From Blasia pusilla (Eukaryota; Marchantiophyta; Marchantiopsida; Blasiales), in NCBI GenBank assembly GCA_050084515.1, contig CM114271.1, positions 31,124,001 to 31,188,000 on the forward strand: a DNA stretch of 64,000 nt, in the 5' to 3' direction. Positions within the stretch are counted from its first letter, which is position 1; every line of letters begins with the position of its first letter. The position numbers and the translations under genes are program-made. Below, one piece after another: positions 49,400 to 61,394 of the stretch. The notes below the pieces were generated by a model. It searched no databases, was not told the origin of the DNA, and saw nothing but the letters and a program-made list of their open reading frames with translations.

Positions 49400-49965
49400 T
49401 AAGCAACCGCGGAATGTTTGTTAGTGGAAATGCAGGAACGACAAGAGCGAGCGAGGAAAAGTCTCGCCAAGGCTCAACTAAGGTACGTGAAGCATGCTAA
49501 CAAAAGTCGGCGCCAAGTGAGTTTCCAAGTTGGGGAACAAGTATGGTTGAGTGTAAAGAATCTCACTCTTTCGAAGAAATTGTCCGCAAAATTTTCAGCC
49601 AAGTATGTTGGATCGTATGTGATCAAGGCAAAGCCGTTTGAGGATGTGTACACATTGGAGCTGCCAAACGAGTTCAAGATTCACCCGACTTTCCATGTGT
49701 CATTATTGAAGAAGTGTCTTCAAGACAATGTGAGTCCGGAGCAAAGGAGGATGTTGAGACCATAACCGGTCATCAGAAATGAGGAACCAGAGTTTGAGGT
49801 TGAGACCATTTTGCGTTCCAGACGTAGAGCCACCAAGTACGAGTACTTGGTCAAGTGGAAAGGCTACCATGTGAAAGAGGCGACTTGGATTGCGGAGGCG
49901 GATCTTGAACACACGCAAGAAGCATTGCGTGACTTCAGATGGATGCAAGAAAGGCACGTGCGTTA
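49400..49965 (+). pseudogene. Integrase C-terminus with chromodomain
   Basis: After two stops the frame continues: RARKSLAKAQLRYVKHANKS and VGEQVWLSVKN (GPY/F region), FHVSLLKK, a TAA at 49,763, then EFEVETILRSRR, YEYLVKWKGY and ATWIAEADL, which is a chromodomain. Chromodomains direct insertion to marked chromatin; this classifies the element as a chromovirus. Confidence 0.9.
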
Positions 49966-50659
49966 GTACATGGTGAAGCAATGGACATAACTTGTGACCG
50001 GAAAGCTTGGGCCGATAACCCGTTGTAACTAGAAATGTTTAGTTGTTGCAATAAAGAAGACATGGATTTGGAGATTCGATGCTTGTATTGTAATTTTGAG
50101 TTTGGTTTGTGCAAGGCAATGAGTAGTTCTTCATATGCTTAGGATGTAAGTCAAGGAGACCAAACAATGAGTATTTGAGGTGAGAGCTTGTATTCAGATA
50201 AGGCATCTAGATCAGGACCAAGTGTTGAAGTACTAGCATTTGGGCTCGCCCTAACGTCGGCGGGGAAGATGAGTCTGTTTTGGGGTTTGTGGTGATCTCA
50301 TTCATGTTGCATGACTTAACTTAGTGATGCGCCTAGGTGGAATACAAGTGACCCAAAAGTAGTACGAGTTGGCTAGGTAGATAGGCGGTTGTTTACAAAT
50401 AGTGAGTGAAGTGTTAGATTGCAGACTTAGTGAGCTTATTTTGATAGTTAGATTAGTTTTGCAGAACAGGTCTAGGCTCATCGAAAAGAAGAAGCTAATA
50501 AGTCTAAGTGCTGCAAGCGACAACCTAAGACTTAAGCCAAAAGAGGAATTGCGGGTTAGTTACCAGAACGCGATTCAGTGTTAAGGGGTCGGCTTCCCAC
50601 AACTTAACATTAATAAGGTTTGCGTTGATGAGGACATCAACCTTCTAAGGAGGGGTGAG
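49966..50659 (+). other. Chromovirus 3' non-coding region and polypurine tract
   Basis: No coding. The tract 'aaggaggggtgag' at 50,647-50,659 abuts the 3' LTR and is the expected plus-strand primer. Confidence 0.8.
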
Positions 50660-51677
50660 TGTCACGACCCTCATAACCAAACGACACCAAATAGGTGCCA
50701 AGCGAAACATCAGAACTCAAAGGAACTCACGCTGCGAGGTTTGCGCTTTGGAGAGGCGTTTGGAAAAGTCTAAGAGACGAAACGTAGAACAAAGTTGTGC
50801 GTTTCATGCGTTAGTGGTCGCGACCAGAAAACCTAGACCAAACGCGAGCCAAGACTTGAGATGAGTTGAGTCTTGGGAGGTTGGTTGCCAAAGAGGTGAG
50901 AACCAGTTTGGAACACGACTAGCGTTTGGGAGAATCTGACTGCGTTTAGGACCATAACGTTGAGCTCCAAGATGAGTTTGGGACAAGTAAGGGCACTTTA
51001 GAAAGCTGATCTTGAGACGCTTTTGACGCACCAAAGATTTTAGCAAACACATAATTACATGCTGAGATATTGGCCGAAAACGATTGAGAGAGCAATCAGG
51101 TTGAGGGCCAATTGGAGAGGCCCGGGTGTCTTTCCCTAAATGTAGGCGGGCCCCGGAGATCCCCAGAAGTACTAGTAAAGGAGGACTCTCTCCGAGATGT
51201 CTCAAGAAATGAATCCCCACTTTGGGCTCCAAACGGCGTTTCAGGGGCACGGGATGGAACGGGAGTTTGGTGTTGGAACTCGAAACCCAAACCTGATCCA
51301 AGGGAGTGGACTTTGTACTCCACACTTGGATTCCACCCCGAGATTCACTTCGTACGAGTCTTGGTGAGGAACTCATTGGATGTCCATCGGACAGTTGGAA
51401 CCGCTAGGCGCGAAACGTCGTTTCAGGTTCTTGAACCGACCAGAAAGTCTGTCCCAAGTCTTTCGAGATTTGCTCGTGTTGTAAACCGCGAAACTAGGAA
51501 GGTTGAGCTTGATGAGAGTCCGAGATGAGAACTCGGAAAGTAATCCCGCTGATTGATCCAAGACCCGACTAACCAAAGTGCGTGTTTGGATGCAGATGAG
51601 CATTGAGACCGTGACCTACTGAACGCACGCTTCCACAACAAACAAGATTAACGTTCAAGGAGAGTAGGCGCACGACA
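50660..51677 (+). repeat. 3' LTR of the chromovirus
   Basis: TGTCACGACC to GCACGACA, 1,018 bp, highly similar to the 5' LTR. The Arg/Ser-rich ORFs seen in it on both strands are not genes. Confidence 0.95.
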
Positions 51678-53400
51678 AAAAAATCATATGGCAATGCAAA
51701 CTACCTTTGCCTTGTAGCTCGTAGTGGAGCAAATAATATGCAACTCTACCCAAAAGACATGGGCCTGAAAAAATGTATTAAGACAGGAAAGAGTGCATTC
51801 TAATATGGAATAATAGTGCGCACTCAGTTGGAGCATCGTGCCAAGTAAAGTCAGGGTTGAACTTGGCAAGTATAGCTTCAATATCATAAAATTCATTCCA
51901 TCTTGTTGTAGATACTTCATCAGAAGTTAGTGTTAAGAAAAAATGTGGCATGCCCCATTTTTGTACCATAGCCTTTAGATCTTTCAAATGTCTTCTATGC
52001 CATGTAGGGCTTCCTGGGATCTCGGGACTAATTGAATACTTAGAAAGATGGTGATACAAGCTTGCATCACTTAAGCGGGACTTATCTCCATGAAGTCGGT
52101 CTAGTTCCCTACTTAGAACAAATGTTTTTGAGGTAGAGCAGCAGGTGATTGTCTGCCGTATCTGGTACATTAATAGAGCATAAGGCTTAAACAAAGAGAA
52201 TGGACTAAACAGTTGGCGGCTCCGAGCACAATTATAGTTAAATAATGTTGAGCTCCCTTTAAAATAGCCTCCATGGAAGGGGAAGGGGAAGGGGAAGGAT
52301 GCAATCTCTAACGTGAGTTTTGTGTCTATTGAAGCACCATATATATCAGTCAAGAGCTTATCACGTGCAAATGCATTTGCCCTCAGAGATATACTATCAT
52401 TATCAAATATGTCTGTGGAAGCTCGTCTTTGAACAGGTAGGGAGTAGGCAACATCTTGAAGGATATTGAGATCAGGATGGTAAGGATTGTGGCTCATGCT
52501 ATGTGTAACTTGTCCTTTCTCTTGGGAAGCTTTGATTATTCTCTAGACCAATGATTCATGAAGGATAACTATTCCAGATGAAGGATTTGGAAATTCTATA
52601 AGTGTTCTGTAGTCTCTGTATAATGGATTGATTTCAAGGATTATCTTTAGTATCTCTCGCACAGCATGTGGAATAGGAGATTCTCCTGGTATTCTATTTT
52701 TCAGGAGGTTGAAACCAATGAAAGGTGAATCTACTAGAGATGTTATGGTGAAGAATCCCATGTGGAAGCCATTCAATTTCTTTTCTACTCCTAATCTAGA
52801 GTCAACTATGGAGAGGAGCTCAAATTACAGTGGTTCCACATTAAGCAACTGCCTAATGTAAGTTGGAGTCATATACACATTGATTTGTGTACGAGGTCCA
52901 TTTGAGATGCAAGTATCACAGACATGGAAGTGACGTGGATGAGGTACTATGTAATCTCTCATGAATCCATTGCATAATGCATATGACGGACTGGCTGGGT
53001 CTTTCACAACACACATTTTTGTTCGAGGGTTACAAAATTGCATAGCATGGCAATATCCACACCACTACATGTCCTTGATGGTTGATGAGCATATTGCATG
53101 CCACCTACGAAGGTAGGAATCAACGCATGACCAGTCCATGCAATGGGGCTTACATGCAAGCTTTATGAGATGGGAAACCCTCCTACGTACATGCAGCCAG
53201 AGCTCTGATAACCTTCTTCTATTCAGACCTATCATTTGTTTCACTAGGTCCCAATAGAAGTACCTCTCTTGAACCTTTGCATTCAAAAGCTTCAAATCCA
53301 GTTGAAACATTTCCTTCTTGATTCGCTTGTCGTGTACTTCCCGCTTAACAATTTCTTGTTCACACTCCCATACCCTCTTAGCCTTCATCAACTCTTCCAT
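51678..53400 (-). pseudogene. Helitron protein, N-terminal part: Rep domain with HxH motif
   Basis: ATG at 53,400 opens MEELMKAKRVWECEQEI, a charged helical stretch. Then a Cys-rich region (CKPHCMDWSC, CGYCHAMQFC, HFHVCDTC) and PFIGFNLLKNRIP. The Helitron-like N domain starts about 52,300: GSPTWHRRHLKDLKAMV, WGMPHFFLTLTSDEVSTTRW, ECALLFHIRMHSFL. It ends YELQGKGSLHCHM, where the HCH catalytic motif is 51,688-51,696. Stops at about 53,062, 52,822, 52,540 and 51,776 each fit a Gln codon changed to TAA or TAG. The chromovirus starts two codons after HCHM. The first 46 codons lie in one arm of the inverted duplication. Confidence 0.9.
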
Positions 53401-53423
53401 TTGTAGTGGTAAGCTTGAGGTAA
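53263..53423 (-). repeat. Left arm of 161-bp inverted duplication
   Basis: Reverse complement of 53,745-53,905 with about two differences. It contains the Rep start codon and its first 46 codons. Sequence similarity stops sharply at both ends. Confidence 0.95.
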
Positions 53424-53523
53424 ATACAAAAATAATGTATCTCTATGATGTTGGGGTTCTCCATACAAATGCTTCAGCTAGAACCATCACACAAGTAGAA
53501 AGAAAATCCTGATATTGCTAGGA

Positions 53524-53672
<149 letters not shown>

Positions 53673-53744
53673 GTAGCATTTGCTTGCAGAGGGTGAGCGA
53701 GTTCTTGATCCGAGTTCAAAGACAGCGAGTGAGTGAGACATTTC

Positions 53745-53905
53745 TTACCTCAAGCTTACCACTACAAATGGAAGAGTTGATGAAGGCTAAGAGGGTATGG
53801 GAGTGTGAACAAGAAATTGCAAAGCGGGAAGTACACGACAAGCGAATCAAGAAGGAAATGTTTCAACTGGATTTGAAGCTTTTGAATGCAAAGGTTCAAG
53901 AGAGG
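53745..53905 (+). repeat. Right arm of 161-bp inverted duplication
   Basis: Encodes, on the plus strand, the same MEELMKAK..LLNAKVQER peptide that opens the Helitron Rep on the minus strand. It continues into the coiled-coil pseudogene. Confidence 0.95.
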
Positions 53906-55190
53906 GAACATGCTATATTTGATGGGTTCAAGAGAAGTCGGCCTTGGAATTGGGAGACCTAGAGATAGTGAGAGGTCTTCTAGAGGATGATGTGGAAATT
54001 TTTGAGTCCCCAGCCTCTTCTAACATCCAAATTCTAAAAGAGAAAGACCAATAGCCGACTCTTTTCACAACAATTTTGGACAGGCCCTCTTGCAGGTATT
54101 CACCTCCAAAAGGCATTTGAGGAGTTCTAACTAGAGAAAAACCTTTTCATTAATGAGTAGAGATCTTGAACAAGGAGATGGATGTTCTCAAAGCAAAATT
54201 AGAGGCCAATGAAATGCGGTTGCGGGAGCACAGTCATGTTGCGTAGTTGAAGAAGTCCGCCATTGAAATGAAGATGTTTCTCGTGATGGAGACCATGGAA
54301 TCTTTGATTGTGCAAAGGACAAAGTTGGAGAAGGAGTTAGAAGATATGCAGGAGGAATTATTAGTTTCCATGTCGAAGGCGGAACAACAACAACAATTAC
54401 AGTTTAATACTATGACGGCGAATTCGGAACTGTTGGAGAGTAAATATGTGGAAGCTGACAAAAAGGTTGTTGTCTTGCAGTCCTTACTTACGTGGAATCT
54501 TTGAGTGTCCAAAAGGCAGAGTTGGAGAAGGAGTTAGGAAATGTGCTTGAGGAATTATTAGTTGCCATGTTGAAGGCGAAACAACAACAAGTAGAGCTTG
54601 AAACAATCTAGGCAAATTTGGAACTATTAACGTTGGAGAATAAATATGTGGAAGCTGACAAAATTGATGTTGTCGGACAGACCTGACTACTATTGTACAT
54701 CCTTTCAACAGAAATATGGAAGGCCGGGAAAGAAGGGATGGTGGAGAAACTGAACGAATTGATGTCCATGTCTGCATGCAAGGATGAATACGAAATTCCA
54801 CCATGTCTCAAGTGGGCACAATAAAAATGAGATTGTTGATGGGCTTAGGGCCATCATTTTTTAGAAAGATAGCACCATCTTATGTGCAAGGAAAGAGATG
54901 GAGATCGCAATCTCAAACCAGAAGGCGGCTGAACTTGAGATGGAAAACTGCAAGATGCAAGGTGAAAAGATAGATCGGCTATGGTATATCAAGAAAGTGT
55001 TAGCTTGAACGACGTTATCCCCATGAATCTAGCGACGACCGAGGATGAGTTATCTAAGAGGCAACTCCAAATTGAATCTTTTGAGAGGGAGGTGCAGAAA
55101 GTTGGACGAACATCTACTTAGATTTCTCCCAAAAAAAAAAGGCTATTGGAATTGGTACATTGATCGAGAGCTCACCTGATGTGTGCAATG
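53745..55190 (+). pseudogene. Decayed coiled-coil protein gene
   Basis: From the ATG at 53,768 (MEELMKAK) a heptad-like, Glu/Lys/Leu-rich protein can be followed through stops and shifts. Pieces are 54,247-54,504 (KLEKELEDMQEELLVSMSKA, LESKYVEADKKVV), a second copy of that block at about 54,500-54,690, and 54,898-55,130 (AISNQKAAELEMENCKM, DELSKRQLQIESFEREVQKV). The two 190-200 bp blocks are tandem repeats. No catalytic domain is visible. It may be a host gene captured by the Helitron. The arm shared with Rep suggests that Rep borrowed its N-terminus from this gene or the reverse. Confidence 0.6.
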
Positions 55191-56772
55191 TTCAGGTAAG
55201 ATGTGCCAACAATGTGCCAACGACTTACCGTAACACGACTAAATATGGAGTTGTGAGCTCTGTGCCGCTCACACAAGGCTTCCTGCCAATGGACATGTGG
55301 CACACCTTTGTGTATCGCTTCCTTCAAATCAATGGCTTCTTGGTCACGGGCAAAAACAGAAAGCAGAAAAACAAGAAAGCGGAAAAATAAGGGCGCACAG
55401 TAGTCGACGGCTGAGTTCAGCTTTCTCACCTGAAGTTCACTTGGAATTTGGGTCGACGACAATAAAAGCAATCCATAGCGCACATACATTCCTTGCTGCA
55501 TGATGCACCAACTTGCTCCCAATCTACTCGAAACGCTTAGCATTACCTTAACCCCCCCAGTTGCAGAGGTCTCACTTCCACAAATATGCCCCATCACGTG
55601 CAACAAAGTAAGGGGTTTTTTAATTATGTCCCTTGGAAGACTTATTAAGTTTTATGGAAGAACAATAGGGTTCAATTTATTCCATGGTGCTCTTAAAAGA
55701 ACAATAGGGTCTTTATATTAGTTGCCCTTCCATGGAAGATGTTCACATAAGATAGGGTTAATACTCACAAAATATTTATAATAAATATTTTTGCATAAAA
55801 TTTAGTTTTATTTATTTCAAATTTAATTTTATATAAAAATTTCCTCCCTAGGTAGAAAATTCTTTGATTCTTTGTAGGGAAATTTAGAGGGGAAAAGAAA
55901 AATTTTTTCTAAATGGTTTCCCCCCTTAACCATTTTCCCAATATTTCTCTCGAGAAGACTTGAACCGGGTTTGGGTTTAGGGGAAAACCTTCCAAGGAAA
56001 AATTAACAGCCGCCACTCGGAAGAGGAGTTTGAAAGCAAGTTGCATGCGGGTTGTAGGGAGGTTTGATGATCGAGCAAACTTCAATCAATCCTCTGTCGA
56101 GTTCTTCTTGAATAGCGGATATGTTGAAAAGCTTTCTTCGATCTGTGGTGACTAACACCTACTTGTGAAGCAACTCAAGACGTCTTTTTTTTCAATTGGC
56201 TCTACATCTTGCGATACTGGAACCTTGGAAGGACGGACTCTGCTTCTTTTGAATCGTTCGTGTATGTTTGTCGTTTCGACTTATAGTTCAAGTTGGCTCA
56301 CCATTGTTTGGCCTTGGTCGGCTTATTGTTAACCACCATCTTGTTTTCAGGCTGATTTAGGTAAGCATGTGACCTCTCTCTCTTTTGATTCACATTTGGT
56401 CGTGGGGGGAATCAAATTTGGTTGTGAAAGAGAGATATTTGCAACCTAGTGCACCCAAAAAAAATCTTCCTCTCCTCGCCATCTCTCCGCTGCAGTCCTG
56501 TGCTTCTCCTCAAAGCCACCATGCATCTACCTCTTGTAATGCCACCATGCGCCAACCTCGGACAAGCACTTAATTGCAGTATTCAGTTGCGCCCATATTT
56601 TTCCAACATAAAATATCCAGTTGAAATCTTAAATCAATGTCGTCTCTTATGGAAATTTTTGTATAGATTGATTAGCGAATCAAATTTTGCAATTTGTTTC
56701 CAATCATATTTTAATTGTTGAACTCTCTAGAAACACTTGAGAATTTTTAACTCCTGTGAGCGTGGTTATTAA
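55191..56772. other. No recognised gene
   Basis: Low-complexity A/T and C-rich runs at 55,740-56,000. A minus-strand peptide with FNISAIQEELDRGLIEV near 56,070-56,130 may be a small retroelement remnant, but I cannot assign it. Confidence 0.35.
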
Positions 56773-57453
56773 GCAAAACTGACTACTGTGGCTATTCCAC
56801 ATGAAATATTGCCTATTGTAACTTATGAGGGCAAGATTATCTATAAGTCCACCCTTGTAAATCACTTTTCTTGCAATCCTTTCATGTCAAGGGACAGGCT
56901 AACTCGAATAGCCCAAAAGACATATTACACTACTGGCAAGGGAGAGGAGCGTGATCCCAATTGCCCAACTGATTTGGTTGATTTTGGTAGTGATATCGCA
57001 TTTTTGTTACAATCTATAGCAGACGTTGGCCCTTCCACAAGATCAACAAAGTCAAAGAAAATGAAGGGAAAAAAGACACAACTTGCAATGGAGGCAAGAG
57101 TTGCAAAAAAGAAGTATTGGTTGGGGCGTATCGTGTTTATGATTCAAAAGAATGGTACACATTGGTCAAGATGTCGTAGGGCCTTGCGCTTGATGGGCAT
57201 GTCTGTACCTCCTCCTCTACAGAAGGGAAGCATTTGTCGTGTCATGTGTAATTGGTACAAGTCTTCCGGCCATGGTAATAACAAAACCTTGTTCACTTAT
57301 GATGCAATAGATGCGCAATGGATTGATATTGAAATGGTGATTTCTAATATGAACTTGACAATGAAATCAGGGGTACAAGATACAATATATATATATATAC
57401 TTGATTCAATTGACTTACATGCTTTGACTACATACATTCAGAGTGTGAGTTGA
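56773..57453 (+). CDS. Unknown 221+ aa ORF
   Basis: Open for 680 bp with no interruption, unusual in this decayed region. It has no ATG before codon 38 (MSRDRL at 56,884), so translation may start there or the ORF may be an internal exon. The protein is basic, with a Lys-rich stretch (KSKKMKGKK) in the middle, then WLGRIVFMIQKNGTHWSRCR and VMCNWYKSSGHGNNKTLF. Its start (EILPIVTY, then KIIYKSTLVNHFSCNPFM) resembles the modules in repeat B (VILPIVTY; LVYHFGEAFM; KIVYRDFIVRNF). I know no domain for it. It is either a transposon-encoded protein or a host gene exon. Confidence 0.5.
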   Translation, partial: AKLTTVAIPHEILPIVTYEGKIIYKSTLVNHFSCNPFMSRDRLTRIAQKTYYTTGKGEERDPNCPTDLVDFGSDIAFLLQSIADVGPSTRSTKSKKMKGKKTQLAMEARVAKKKYWLGRIVFMIQKNGTHWSRCRRALRLMGMSVPPPLQKGSICRVMCNWYKSSGHGNNKTLFTYDAIDAQWIDIEMVISNMNLTMKSGVQDTIYIYILDSIDLHALTTYIQSVS

Positions 57454-58233
57454 TCTTGGTGAGTGTTTTTATGTTTGAGACATGTTGGATTCAATATTTT
57501 TGTGGATTGTGCTTAGAGTGTACTTGACACTGTTGAATTGTGAGTAGGTTAGTGGGAGGGATTAGGTTAGGGGGATGATAGATTGGTTGATTGAGCTTCT
57601 TGCTCAATTAGGGGTTGAATCCCCCTCTATCATATCTAAGGACAACATGTTGGATATTAACTTAACTTGGTATTTTTCTTTTCTTTCAAGGCCTTATTTA
57701 TTTCAAGTGATTACTTTACTTAAAGAATTTTAGGGGTACCAAAAATGAAAAATGACTCCTTTAAAGTACATAAGGGTGAGAAAAAAAGATTCACTTATTA
57801 GGGGGTGTAGACCCTAAAACGTCGTAGGTGATGTAGAGCCTTTCATATAGTGGCCCCCTCGAGCCCCCGGTGCAATCCTCCACAACCCTCTGTTCCTCAC
57901 TACTCTTGAGCTCCCAGCCTACAATCCCCGTGCACTATCTCCCGCCACAGCGAGTCGACTCAGAATTGGACCCAAACTTGGGGCCACATCAACACGTTTC
58001 AAAATGCCAAGTCACAATGGACCATGTTCCACTTCAGCATTGTCAAAATTGCCCAGTCATTCTCCTTAGCAGCAAGGGGGGAGGTGGACTTCAACTTATT
58101 TACTTACTAAGAAAGGGTTTGTCTATGGAAAAGCAACATCGATCAATGGCTCTCACCAATCCAGCATATGCGATGAGCTCTAACCCACACTTTTCAATAA
58201 ACTCTAAGGTAAAGAAAATCCCTAGATGACAAC
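57454..58233. other. No recognised gene
   Basis: AT-rich with C-rich islands. The second half begins to resemble the satellite that follows. Confidence 0.4.
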
Positions 58234-60640
58234 CCACACATGAAATAAAAAAATTGAAAACCCTAAAGAAGGTCCCCATTGAGCCCCCATCTTGCCCCCT
58301 CCACCCTCAACAGGGTCCAAAAATCAGGAAACTTTACCCATGGGAGCACCATAACACCAGAAACACAAGAGAATAGAAAAAACTTGAAATAACTCCCCAC
58401 ACATGAAATAAAAAAATTGAAAACCCTAAAGAAGGTCCCCATTGAGCCCCCATCTTGCCCCCTCCACCCTCAACAGGGTCCAAAAATCAGGAAACTTTAC
58501 CCATGGGAGCACCATAACATCAGAAACACAAGAGAATAGAAAAAACTTGAAATAACTCCCCACACATGAAATAAAAAATCGTAAGCCCTACAGAAAATAT
58601 CTGATTTTTGGCAAGAGAACAAAGGCTCATAAAGAAAGATCTAAACCGTTGAAACTATGGAGGGGGGTATTTTCAAGGCTTGTGCCAAGTCTCATCACCA
58701 TCCAATGGTTGGAAGAAATGATAGCTCCATGTTAGCGTGAAAATGACATAACCACTAGGAACAATCCTACTTAAAGGCCTCGTCTTCCTTCTTGATCCAC
58801 CATTTTCTCCCCTACCCCCTAACCATGAGTCCAATAATCATGAAACTTATCCGAAACGGGAACCCCAATCCTAGGAACATATGGGAAAATAAAAAATTGG
58901 AAATGACCCCTCACACATGGAATTAGAAACCGTAAACCCTAAATAAGGTTTTTGATTTGGTATTAGCATGGGGGTGAAAATTGGAGGTCTGAGCCGTTGA
59001 AGTTCTAGAGGGATTTCATGATAGAGCTATGGAAAAGATTCATCATCATCCAATGGTGGGAAGAAAATTTATCACCATGTTACCATGAAAATGACGCAAC
59101 AGCTTGGAACAAGACTACTCTAAGTCCTCATCCTTCTTCTTGATCCACCATTTTCTCCCCTACCCCTTAATCATGAGTCCAAAAATCATGAAAATTTTCC
59201 CAAAGGGGCTATCCAGTCCCAGGAATACAGGGGAAAAAAATTGGAAATGATTACTCACACATGGAATTAAAAAACAAAAACCCTAAATAAGGTTGGTGAT
59301 TTTTGGTATTAGCATGGGGGCTTGAATGACAGATCGGAATCATTGAAGTTGTGGAGGGCTTTAATGACAGGGCACTGGAAAATATTTATCACCATCCAAT
59401 GGTGGCAAGAAATGTTATCACCATGTTACCATGAAAACGACACACCGACTTGGAACAAGACTACTCTAAGTCCTTGTCCTCCTTCTTCATCCACCATTTT
59501 CTCCCCGCCCCCTTAAACATGAGTCCAAAAATCATGAAACTTTTTCTAAAGGGACACCCCAACCCCAAAAATACAGGGGGAAATAAAAAATTGGAAATGA
59601 CCCCTCACACAAGGAATTACAAATCGTAAACCCTAAATAAGGGTTTGGATATTTGGTATTAGCATGGGGGCTTAAATAGCAGATCGGAATCATTGAAGTT
59701 GCGGAGGGATTTAATGAAAAGGTTCTGGAAAATATTCATCACCATCCAATGGTGGCAAGAAAAGTTATCACCATGTTACCATGAAAATGACACAACGGCT
59801 TGGAACAAGACTACTCTAAGTCCTCGTCCTCCTTCTTCATCCACCATTTTCTCCCCGCCCCCTCAACCATGAGTCCAAAATCTTGAAACTTTTCCCGAAG
59901 AGGCACCCCAGTCCCAGAAACACAAGGGAAAAGAAAAAATTGGAAATGACCACTCACACGAGGAATTAAAAATCGTGAACCCTAAATAAGGGTTTGGATT
60001 TGTAGTACTAGCATCAATGCTTGAATGGCATATCTGAACCATTGAAGTTGTGGAGGAATTTCATGATAGGGCTATGACAAAGATGCATCACCACCCAACG
60101 GTGGGAAAAAAAGTTATCACCAAGTGATCATGAAAATGACACAACGGCTTGGAACAAGACTACTCTAGGTCCTCGTCCTCCTTCTTCATCATCATTTTTG
60201 CCCCCCAACCATGAGTCCAAAAATCATGAAATGTTTCCCAAAGGGGCACCCCTATCCCAGGAATACACGGGAAAAGAAAAAATTGGAAATGACCACTCAC
60301 ACATGGAATTAAAACCCGTAAACCCTAAATAAGGTTTTTGATTTTTGGTATTAGCATGGGGGCTTAAATGGCAGGTTGGAATCATTGGAATTGTGGAGGC
60401 ATTTAATTCCAAGGATTGTGCCAAGTTTGACCATCATCTAATGGTTGGAAGAAATGTTAAAAACATGTTAACATGAAAATGCCGCAAGAGTCAAAATAAT
60501 CAGACTCAATGCCATCTTCCTCCTGTATGACATCCTGCCTACCCCCCCCTTTTGACTAGGGTCCAAAAATCAAGAATGGTTTTCTAGAGGGGCACCGGTA
60601 CCCAAAGCCGAGGAACCCATGATATATATCCCAACAACAT
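58234..60640. repeat. Satellite-like tandem array, unit about 347 bp
   Basis: The marker 'ttgatccacc' or 'ttcatccacc' recurs at 58,792, 59,140, 59,486 and 59,836, with a diverged form at 60,185, giving steps of 346-350 bp. Each unit also has 'aaccctaaataagg', 'attagcatggggg', 'atcatccaatggtgg' and 'agtccaaaaatcatgaaa'. At the left end, a 163-bp sub-block is duplicated in tandem (58,234-58,396 and 58,397-58,559). There are about seven units, partial ones included. No coding function. Confidence 0.92.
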
Positions 60641-60649
60641 AAAAAAAAC

Positions 60650-60845
60650 TCCTTAACTGAAGCATGGACTACTTAAGCACATTAGTCGTTGTGTATGACT
60701 AGGTATTACTAGACAAGTGAAACAAGTACGACTAGTCTTGACTGAAGGATATTGATAACTGCTTTAGTCATAAGCAGATGACTACGTGAGTTGCATAAAC
60801 ATAATTTTTATGACTAAACCATTTTAGTCATAATTTGAGTCATTC
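60650..60845. repeat. TGACT/AGTCA-rich block, left
   Basis: At least eleven occurrences of GACT or AGTC cores, mostly as 'tgacta' and 'agtcat', in under 200 bp. A similar block is at 61,395-61,570, so the two bracket a gypsy fragment. Confidence 0.55.
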
Positions 60846-61390
60846 TTTTGAGACACACATCTCTAAGACGCTAAGAGCAAAAAGTTCAGGTGCTCATATG
60901 GCCCTATCGTTAGTCATCTTTTTGTCATCCATATCACAGAAACAAGTCAGAATCTATGACTACATGCTCTATGTACATCTAAGGCACATCCATCGTCTCC
61001 AAGGAATCCTAGTGAAAGGTGGCATCACACATGCCATATGCCATCCTCTCGAACATCCATCACAGACTAGCATAGTGGGTGCACCATGGGCTGAACCATA
61101 CAAGATACATTGCAAGCATGCAAAAACTACTACTAAGCTTGGATCAACGGTACCGTGAATGTTAGGAAGGTGACATGGCGCACAGTTACGCACATATATG
61201 GTCCTTCCAAACCATACCATTGAGTCCCTCCAAGAAGAGAACAACATATGGCAAAACCTCACACATTCTCAAGATGGTACGCCCCGCACTCACATCCAGC
61301 GTCGTGAGTGCCTTATGATGGAAGCAGACATAGTCTCCCTAATAAAACCTCCGGACAGTAGGTCGGTAATCACCTCGATACTAGAATAAA
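60846..61390 (-). pseudogene. PHD-gypsy copy 2, C-terminal PHD finger region
   Basis: Homologous to 26,800-27,270. Minus-strand frame 61262-60969 reads VRNCAPCHLPNIHGTVDPSL, then CLQCILYGSAHG, MLVCDGCSRGWHMACVMPP and RWMCLRCT, so the PHD ligands are nearly complete (one Cys of the first pair reads Tyr). Better preserved than copy 1, where the final Trp is a stop. The reading frame upstream is broken by about 2 kb of other DNA. Confidence 0.85.
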
Positions 61391-61394
61391 TCCT

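Larger units (their letters stand above)
41998..51677 (+). mobile_element. Ty3/gypsy chromovirus, 9.68 kb, inserted in the Helitron Rep gene
   Basis: Complete LTR to LTR, with primer-binding site, gag, protease, RT, RNase H, integrase, chromodomain and polypurine tract in the Ty3/gypsy order. Flanks ACAAA (41,993-41,997) and AAAAA (51,678-51,682) fit a 5-bp target duplication with one change; removing the element restores the Helitron codons HMILCLHP. It contains two younger insertions: a solo LTR in the 5' LTR, and repeat B in RT. Confidence 0.93.

Noticed and set aside
39475-53062. Alternative genetic code with TAA/TAG as glutamine, as in some ulvophyte algae
   Set aside because: Many stops do sit at Gln positions, but others replace Trp, Arg or Tyr, frameshifts also occur, and the intact b561 gene uses normal Gln codons and a normal TAG stop. 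Decay of methylated repeats explains the pattern better.
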